Part shown: positions 56,283 to 64,000 of the stretch, one piece after another
How the letters are laid out: the number at the start of each line of letters is the position of its first letter
Position numbering within the stretch: position 1 is the stretch's first letter
From: Prunus persica
Taxonomy: Eukaryota > Streptophyta > Magnoliopsida > Rosales > Rosaceae
Direction of reading: 5' to 3'
Assembly (NCBI RefSeq): GCF_000346465.2
Contig: NC_034009.1
Coordinates: 7,263,776 to 7,327,775 of the forward strand
Length of the DNA: 64,000 nucleotides
Notes under the pieces: model-generated
Seen by the model: only the letters and a program-made list of their open reading frames with translations
Databases searched by the model: none
Told to the model about the DNA's origin: nothing
Position numbers and translations under genes: made by a program

Positions 56283-56828
56283 TTAATTAACGGGTCTCTG
56301 ATCCGATTGATCTGAGGCCTCATGGCCATTCCCTCTGCTCTCACTAGCCTGTACCTGATGATCATGGCCGTTTTCTTGCTTCCCAACCTCACTCATTTCC
56401 ACCGACTTCTCAGACTTTTCGCTGCAGCTGCAACTGCTGCTGCTGCTGCTGCTATTGCTGCTATTGGCGCCGAAAGAAGAAGACCTACTTGACATGGGCG
56501 TGGCCAAGAAAGTTGGCTTGGCGTCACCCGCCATGATCACCAAGATTTTCTCCTCGAACACCGGCGGGGCCTTCTGGGCCGTCTCGTCGCCTTTGCCGCC
56601 TTCTCCGGCCTCCAGGTCCTGCTCCGATCCGGCGCCGTTTTCCCCGCTCTCGAGGTAGCCGGAGAGCTTCCAGTAAGAGCAGGCTAAGATGAGAAGCGCG
56701 AAAGCGATTAGGCCCAGCATGGCTGCCAGGCCGCCGAACAAGTAGGGCACCGGGGAATGCCATGGTGACCGCTGTGATGTCACCGCCGGTGCCCTGGCTG
56801 TTACGTTAAAAGGCTCTCTCCCTGCCAT
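56283..56828 (-). CDS. GDU: GLUTAMINE DUMPER (GDU) family protein
   Basis: Single exon, 181 residues. It has one membrane span (about 30-52, in SPVPYLFGGLAAMLGLIAFA) followed by SYWKLSGYLE, then an acidic stretch, the family VIMAG motif (97-101, in KILVIMAGDAKPTFLATP), a Ser run and a polar tail. GDU proteins are small plasma-membrane proteins that raise amino-acid export and work with a LOG2-type ubiquitin ligase; the VIMAG motif is needed for that partner. Length and order of parts are normal and all key parts are present. Which GDU paralogue it matches cannot be decided. The ATG at 56826-56828 is the first in frame after the leader. Codon use is GC-rich compared with the flanks, common for such intronless genes. 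Confidence 0.95.
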   Translation of the reverse strand: MAGREPFNVTARAPAVTSQRSPWHSPVPYLFGGLAAMLGLIAFALLILACSYWKLSGYLESGENGAGSEQDLEAGEGGKGDETAQKAPPVFEEKILVIMAGDAKPTFLATPMSSRSSSFGANSSNSSSSSSSCSCSEKSEKSVEMSEVGKQENGHDHQVQASESRGNGHEASDQSDQRPVN

Positions 56829-56941
56829 TTTTTATTTCAATGTGTGTTTGATGAGCTTAATTTTGAGCTAAAATGTGTTTTTTTTTTCTTTTCGCTTTGG
56901 TCTGAAGAGCTAAAAATGTGAAGAACAGAAGCAAATGAAGC

Positions 56942-56944
<3 letters not shown>

Positions 56945-56990
<46 letters not shown>
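56945..56990 (+). repeat. (GA)n microsatellite in GDU leader
   Basis: A pure AG run of about 46 bp (CT on the gene's strand) lies between the TATA box and the ATG of the GDU gene, probably in the 5' untranslated leader. Confidence 0.9.
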
Positions 56991-56991
<1 letters not shown>

Positions 56992-57033
56992 TGATGGTAT
57001 TGTGGGTTGAGAAGTGGAGGATGGGGTGGGGTG

Positions 57034-57043
57034 TTATATATAG
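57034..57043 (-). promoter_or_regulatory. Probable TATA box of the GDU gene
   Basis: CTATATATAA on the minus strand, about 210 bp upstream of the ATG and 45 bp before the GA/CT tract. This places transcription start near 57005 and the leader at roughly 180 bases. Confidence 0.6.
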
Positions 57044-57049
57044 ACAAGA

Positions 57050-60000
57050 GAGGGTGGTTTAATTTGTGGCAATTTTTAGTTTTAGTTTTTTAAAATTAGT
57101 TTTGGGTGGTGATTAATGTCGTCATTTTGCATGAGGAGGGTGGGGCACATGTGGGTCCCTCTTTGTTCTTTGTTGGGATATTTCATTCATCTATCTATGA
57201 GCACAGTAAAAACGCACTCAGGGGCAGGTTTGGTATTTGGATCAAATTTTCTTTTCTCATCAGAGAATGGAATCATGGGACGTTTGGAAACAAAGAAACG
57301 AAATGAAAATAAAAAATATATATATTTTTGCTGAGGAACAAACAAATGTGTTATCCTACCGTACAATTATGGTACACCTTACACAAAACCACCACTTTAG
57401 AAATTATACATGTAATATATAATATATGGATAAGTCATTGTGAGTCGTTGATGCATTGAAAAACTCTTAATGTGTCAATAGTAAGTAATCAATTTTATAT
57501 GCGAGCAATTGTCCTTAACATTTTTCTCGAAAAATGAGAAAAAGAAGCGTGGGAGTTACGTTTGTAGATTGAGGCAGGTAGGGCTTTTGTAACTTGTTTG
57601 ATGGGGAGTGTATTGTGTGTGTGAGTCTAACGCATAGAAGACCCAAGTTGGACAAAAATAATAGAAATATTTTATTACAGAATCCGAGGGATAATATGAG
57701 AAAACCGCTTCTTTTATTTCATCATTGGGCTTTGTCATAGCGTGAATCAAGTTGGGTGACAAGATGATGTATGTGATCATATGTTTTAGGAATGTTTGAT
57801 CGACTATAACCACCTGAACAGGAGGAGGACCCTACAAATGAAGTAGATGAACATAATTGCCAGTCGGACCTGGCTGGCTATTACAAGCGGTAAGAGTTCC
57901 AACCCTTGAATGATTTCTAAATTAGTCAGGTTTACTTGCAAGTAATGGAAATAAGAAAAAATTAAATAATTTTTTAACTTCGTCTCTCGTGTTTAATTAG
58001 ACACAAGAAATCATTGATACGTGAGTTTCATTTTTGAATCTTAAAAACTTAAGACAGAGATTAAATAAAGGGTCAAGTCGGTTAAAAACCGGTTTGTAAA
58101 GAACTCATATAATATACAGATGTACTATTTTTCTAATACGTGATATTGGGTCTTGACAGAACCACCACAATGTCTAGAGAGAATGGTTATTTTCTACATA
58201 TAATCGCACAATGAAGGCATGAATGAATGGCAGTAAATAAGATGATTTGGATAGGTGGCCACCCAATACTTTCTAGAATTGAGTTCAGGCATCATGGTAG
58301 TTGTTATTTTAGTAAGTGCGTAGGACCACATCATGACATCAGAGACCATCCAACAGCTTGGTCCCACAGAGCCTTTGAGAGAGAGAGAGAGAGGTTCCTC
58401 TGTTGATTCATCTTTAAAGATATGATCTACACCATACAAACTATATGCGGCGCATGCATATGAAACCATGACATATATATATACTCATGTAGAACCAGAA
58501 AATAACTCACATATCCATCTTAACATGTACACTTTAATTTTCCATAATGAGGGCATTGAAACAGCTTCAAAGGGTTCCAAAAGAAAAGAGAAAAAGGGAG
58601 GGGCCAGTTTAGAGCTACCCAAGCTATAGCCTACAGCCTATATACTTTTGGCCTGGGAGAGCAAGGAAAACGAAAATGCAAGAAAAAGGAAAGGATAGCT
58701 TTAGCAATTGGGGGCAGTGCACCAAAACAAAGCAGAAAAAAACAATAAACTGTTGCCTTTTTTTTAAATGGATAATTAACTGTGATAAACCTGGAAAACG
58801 GTTTTTGGGTCATGCAACTTTTCATTTGATTCCAGTAATTGCTCACACGCAATTGGCACTTCCCATCCTTCTTTATTTCTGTGTCTGTTTTTGTGACTTT
58901 TTAAGTAAAAGCATCAGAAAATGACAATTGTTTTCTTCTGTCATTTGTATATTCTTGTGTATGTTTCAAGAAGATGCATAAACACAAATGATTTGCGTAT
59001 ATGGATGCTGTTTGCCGATTTTTCTTATCCAAACTTTAACTTCATTGATCATGCATATATATATATATATATATATATAATGTGTATGTATATATGGTGA
59101 AGAACATCAGCATGACTCAATTGGTTTTCTTAGCCTATATAAACAACTGATTAAATAAAAGGGAGAGGGTGGACTCTGGGACCCAACAAGAAACTGGGTT
59201 CTACAAACTCTTCCTTCCCTCCACTATTTTATGTTTTGCCTTCTAGTGGCGAGTCTTTTTGTTTGGAACCAGGCAATTGCATTAGTGCTACCCAAAAGCT
59301 AAAGGTTGTGGTTACGTGAATTCTATGCATAGGTACACACACACACACACATAGACATTATCCTTATCTTCCGTGCAATTTAAGAAATTTTTGCACAACG
59401 TACTCTTCACGATAACTAATTACATGATCAACATCTGATTGACGGTCGCTAAAAGGGCTCGATAGTACTCACTAACTCCATTAGATTTGAGGTGATTGCT
59501 AATTTCTTCCTTAAGAGCTGCCCTCAATATATTTGACAAAATGCGTTAGAGAGATATTTTTGTGAGGGGGAAAATGTTTGAGAACTTCATCTTAATAGGA
59601 ACATCATTTGCCCAATTTCAACTTGCATACAAAAAATTTCAGCCATGACTTGGATTTTACTAATTAGTAGATAAATACTCATGGGCTCTCACTCAACCAT
59701 GCTCCGATTCAAGAAACACTTTCATGCAACAGGGGTCAATAATGTAATGATATGTGGACTAATTTTTTATACGTATTATTGTGTTATTGGTCGAAGATAA
59801 CAAAATAGTAATATTCTTGTTACAATCAAGTTTTTACCTCGAAATAAGTGATGAGGGTCCCGCTACCCTTCCATCGTCACCTTCCACCACCCAACGTACA
59901 CGTCAAGGACAATAGGATATTCCACCCTAGATGACACGTTCAACTTTATTCATTGCTTACAATACTATTATTGCAATTCTTAGTCTCTTCCACTAGGATT

Positions 60001-60830
60001 AAATCTTATCTTATTACCTGGTTACAATAAAGGGGTTAATAAGAAATAATTAGGAGGAACAAATCCAAACCAAATCCCACTCCAGAAGTAGTGATCATCA
60101 TCCATATATATGTTGGGGTTGGGCCATGCCATCTTTATTAATATTGGGAAAATTTTGTAAAAGTATACAAAACGTACGTATCTCTCTCTTTCTTCTAATA
60201 GGTTAAACTTGTGTTCTTTTTATCTTGTGTGAATTCTTGTGTGGTGTATTAATGGCATATGTTTCCCTCTTCTTCTTGTGTTGTATGTTTCCTCCTTTAA
60301 GTTGGCATTGTATTTCTAATCAGAACAGCGTCATTTTCAAAATTTTAAGTTTGTCAATATCATTTAAGTTGTAGAGTTTAAGTTCATGATCATTTGCTCT
60401 ATTAAAATTTAGCATGGTCGTTTCTAAGATTTTGGTGGCCTATGCGAAAATTATAAGTGAACATACTAAGATATTTTTTGGACAATGTATTGATGCTAGG
60501 TAGCAGAACTTATAATTAAAACTAAGCTAAACTTTACAAATAATTCATCATCAACATAGAAATTATCATTAAATAAAAGAAATTTGGAGCTACAAATGAA
60601 AACCATTATCAAACAACCATCAATCAACTCAAATTATCATTAAATAATAAGAAAATGGAGAAATAGCATATGAATACGAGAATGATATATATTTGAGTTG
60701 AGTTTGATACCTAATTATGACTTATTTATTGTGGTGAAATAGTTATGTTGATGAATTATCTCGTTTAAAATTAATCTTGTACATATCATATCTTTGTAAA
60801 GAAATAGTTAGACAGACCCAGATGATTAAC
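57050..60830. other. Intergenic, no gene seen
   Basis: AT-rich. Holds microsatellites: GA at 58376-58393, TA at 59056-59080, CA at 59337-59351. Small open frames here lack any recognisable domain or coding bias. Confidence 0.5.
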
Positions 60831-60834
60831 TCTG

Positions 60835-61091
60835 ATGTGGATTTAGCTCTACGTGTGGCTCATTATGTGGTAGTCCTACTTGAGTGGGCATGTTGAAGAA
60901 TATAAAGTCCCACATCGGAAACTTGAGTACTACATAAATTACAACTTATAATAAGCGGTTCTACTTCTAATAACACCTAAGACTTTTTGTGATAAAACAC
61001 CATACCTACTGGGCTTTGTAAGTGATTAAGTTGGGGACAATATTAGTGTTACTAGTGGTGAGCTGCTGGCTTTTCTCTCTGAAATTTAACA
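60835..61091 (+). mobile_element. TRIM 3' end: internal remnant plus LTR
   Basis: The LTR 60891-61091 begins TGTTGAAGAATATAAAGTCC and ends GAAATTTAACA, like the TRIM at 28914. Directly before it lies a piece matching that TRIM's internal region (TCTACGTGTGGCTCATTATG). The 5' LTR is missing, so it is a truncated copy. Confidence 0.8.
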
Positions 61092-61099
61092 ATTTGACC

Positions 61100-62525
61100 A
61101 AAGAAACACCATATCTGGCAGAAAATTAAAGAGAATATATGTCAACTGCTCATTGATGTTTGAGGGTTTAACATGTCTGGAAAGTATAAACTCTTAGAGG
61201 AGAAAAATGGAGTTTGTCATAAAGAGGCTTTAAGCATAAACCAGAATATTGATCAGAGCAATCATTTTCAATTGGAATAAAAGTTTGGAGAAGGAATTAT
61301 TCATTATGTTGAGAGGTGTATATATCAAAGATCCAATCATTGAGTGCCAACAGGAGATTCAGATTAATCTGAGTTCATCAATCAATTTTAAGTAAAGTTT
61401 GAAGCAGTGAAAATGATTAATCAAAGCTCTCTAATTGGTACCATCTATCTTAGCTTTTGTCTCAGAAACTTCCACGTTGGTTGAGTAGCGTATATAATCT
61501 TCTTGTCAGCTCACGTTGGCATGGGGATAAGCTTTAAATGAAAGTTACACATGTTTCTTTAGGTCATTTTTTTTTTCTTTCTTTTCTTTCTTTTTGGGAT
61601 CGAATCCACCAGTCATGACATTGATGGAATAATCTCTTAAAATTAAGTATGAGAATTAATTCCATTTTACGTGTCGATGTTTGCGACTTTGTTGGTAATA
61701 AATTTAATACTTGATTGAAGAAGTGGGATTTCCACCAGCATGATTTTATTTTATTTTATTTTCTTGCTTAGGAAATGATTTGTAATGATGGGGTTAGGGA
61801 TTAGGAACATAATCTCATGATATATTATAGTCACATAATTAATCAAATTGTAAGGAATATAATTACGTACTTCCCTCTAAATTTTAATCAAAGGCTATGC
61901 ACTAGTTATAATTAATCAAGCCAGCCAGAGGATTAGGGGCCATGCACCTATAAATTAAAAGTGAGTGGAAAAATGTCGGAATCTATAGTCACATTAACTG
62001 GTTCGGCTTCTCTCCACATTACTCATAGCTAACCTCCGAGTAGGTAGGTGCTTGATCATGAGGATCTACTAGAAGAAAGGGTATGCTTGAAAAACATAGT
62101 TTTATGCCTAGCTAGGCCTAGCCGCCTAGCCCTCATGCTAGTTCTGCCAGTTTAACTAAAATTGGTGATGAGCACGTTAATTATTGTTAATTATTATTGG
62201 ATGAGTATGATTTAATCTACTGGTTATACAAATCTCAAAATTAAACTTGTTCAACGGTCGGTAATATGGTGATAATGCTCACTACCAATTAAAGGTAGAG
62301 AGCAAAAGTGCTCTCTTTTCCTATCGTAACTAACTATGAGGGATATAATGTTTATACTCTAGTGGTAAATCACTTTATCCTTTCAGTTACAGTATGAGAA
62401 CATCTCGCTATTCTCTTCCTTGAATAATAATAAAAAACTAGAATAGAAACATCATCAAGTGTACCTTAAAAAAAAAAAAAAAATTATTTGGAGCTTTGTC
62501 ATATGAGCTCAAGTTTCCGTATCAG

Positions 62526-62570
<45 letters not shown>

Positions 62571-64000
62571 GGAATCCTACTGATCCTAAAATACATAAAT
62601 AAGTGAAGGAAGCATAAATAGCAATACAAAACTAATCCATAAGACGCATATAGATAATGCTAAATGCCTAAAGCCGAGACAAATTAAGTTTTCCATATAT
62701 ATAAAAAATGTGATTTTTTGTGTGTCTCTCGATCCTGATCTTATTCCTATATATGTATAGTGCATGAAAAATGTGAAAGACAAATTCTTAACATCACACA
62801 AATGAGCTTACATACTAATAACACACTATAGGAACACTAAAAACTAAGTTATTAGTGATTACAATAATCCCATGAAAAGGAAAGATAAGAACACCAATTA
62901 CAAACCCTTTAAAGGGACTCATAAGATGACAAAGCTGTCTCTTTTAAGAAGCACAATAATTGTAGGCATTATAAATATTTGAAGTGGTAACAAGTTTTTT
63001 ATTAGCTAATTAATTTCCTATCCAAGCTAAGTGGAGCAGGTGTTTTTGCATGCGGTTGGATTATATTGTCATGAAGTCCAACAATTGATAAAGATTAAAT
63101 TTAAAACGTCTCATCGTGAAGAATTTTCAGATTTTATAGAAACAAACGTATCGGTGATTCGCTATTATTAATATCGATATTATTATAAATTTAACTACGT
63201 GCAAAGCCTAGCTAACATCGTATGATTTTATCACAATTACAGAATTCAATGATTGAGGGGTTAAAGAGTTAAAAATAATAATAATATAAAAAATAAAAAA
63301 AGGAAAAAGGAAAAAAAAAGCAAGAGCACCTTCATAAGCTAAATTTGAGGCCAACATAGTAAATTGGGCAAGTTTCGAGTGGAAACAGAGTTTTGAAAAC
63401 AACATCCATGATTCTCTCTCATGTAAAGGAAGTGCATTATAAGAGAGATGGCATTTGATCGATGAGGCCAGCTTTGCATCTACCTGGGTGCAGGTATCTG
63501 ACACCACCAGCTCATCATCTTGGTCAGGTAAGATCATGATGTGGTCCAAATGGCCCTAGCTAGTGATTTTCCCATAAGCTTTTTGACCCTCTAAAAGCAG
63601 CAATAGTAGTTGCGGTATTTTGGCTCAATCTCCCTCAAATAAACCAAGCAAGACACACAAATCAACAGTGTAAAGCTGAAGCAGGGTCCAACAACAACTA
63701 CGGTACAACCGTACACGGCAAATCATCTTTTTCTGTAATGTCTTTGGTTGTAAAGAAAATAGTGTTTGCACATATTATATATGTTGTTGAGGAAATTACA
63801 TAATTATATTTTCTTCAAGAAGCACCTAGATAATTGAGACTCGGATATCTCGCTCTTTTTAAGGAGATTCAAGCTCACCGTTGTTTGGCAGTGCCCATGA
63901 ACCAATGCAGCAGTATATCTCTTGAGTTGTCCCGTTCAGGATACAACCACCCAACTGAATCGTTGTATGATACTATTTGCACAAAATGATGAGTCCAAAG
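61100..64000. other. Intergenic, no gene seen
   Basis: AT-rich, with a long (AT)n tract at 62530-62567. The minus-strand frame at 63208-63549 has no recognisable domain and ends in a low-complexity hydrophobic run, so I do not call it a gene. Confidence 0.5.
62530..62567 (+). repeat. (AT)n microsatellite
   Basis: About 19 AT units in a row. Other (TA)n runs are at 35887-35914 and 41351-41371. Confidence 0.9.

Noticed and set aside
58194..58469. 91-codon minus-strand frame
   Set aside because: No domain, GA repeat inside, and no promoter or splice support.
63208..63549. 113-codon minus-strand frame
   Set aside because: Non-repetitive N-terminal part but no recognisable domain, and a low-complexity hydrophobic end caused by AT-rich repeats.

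Overview
The window looks like nuclear DNA from a eudicot plant: it is AT-rich, its genes have GT-AG introns, and repeats are dense and nested. Three 271-bp Cassandra-type LTRs carrying a 5S-rRNA-derived core, several TRIM elements and CACTA, hAT, MULE and Harbinger-like DNA elements are present. A rosaceous tree (Prunus/Malus type) would fit, but that is inference; no organelle or bacterial sequence is seen.

Region 1 (1-13045) is most of one large CACTA (En/Spm) transposon whose 5' end lies outside the window. Short ACGTCGT/ACGACGG words are strewn through its ends and even its introns. It encodes (a) a seven-exon gene joining a Ptta/En/Spm domain to a Ulp1-type cysteine protease and (b) a three-exon TNP2 transposase. 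Gene (a) is split by a 1145-bp hAT relic with a perfect 8-bp target duplication. Gene (b) has one in-frame nonsense codon. Near the 5' side sits a captured, internally deleted copy of the 26S proteasome subunit gene RPN6.

Region 2 (13100-40760) is a repeat-rich array built around an unrecognised small gene family. There are four copies (14339, 19814, 30135 and 40296, all + strand); the first three lie in long duplicated units sharing up- and downstream sequence. The units are broken up by a solo LTR (16392-16898), a Harbinger-like MITE holding a long LTR-like element and a Cassandra three-LTR array (21525-25507), a shrunken Cassandra solo LTR (26508-26654), a TRIM (28914-29423), a fold-back MITE (31058-31229), and a second MITE holding an inverted copy of the long LTR-like element that itself contains a MULE (34657-39235).

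Region 3 (41178-56828, all minus strand) holds the conventional genes: an 11-exon receptor-like cytoplasmic kinase with an N-terminal universal-stress-protein domain, a 4-exon PTI1-like cytoplasmic kinase with a myristoylation/palmitoylation N terminus, and an intronless GLUTAMINE DUMPER membrane protein. The two kinases fit signalling at the plasma membrane and GDU fits control of amino-acid export, but nothing in the sequence shows that they act together.

Region 4 (57050-64000) is AT-rich intergenic DNA with microsatellites and one TRIM LTR; I see no convincing gene there. Exon boundaries come from splice consensus and reading-frame continuity by eye. Family assignments come from remembered motifs, not searches.
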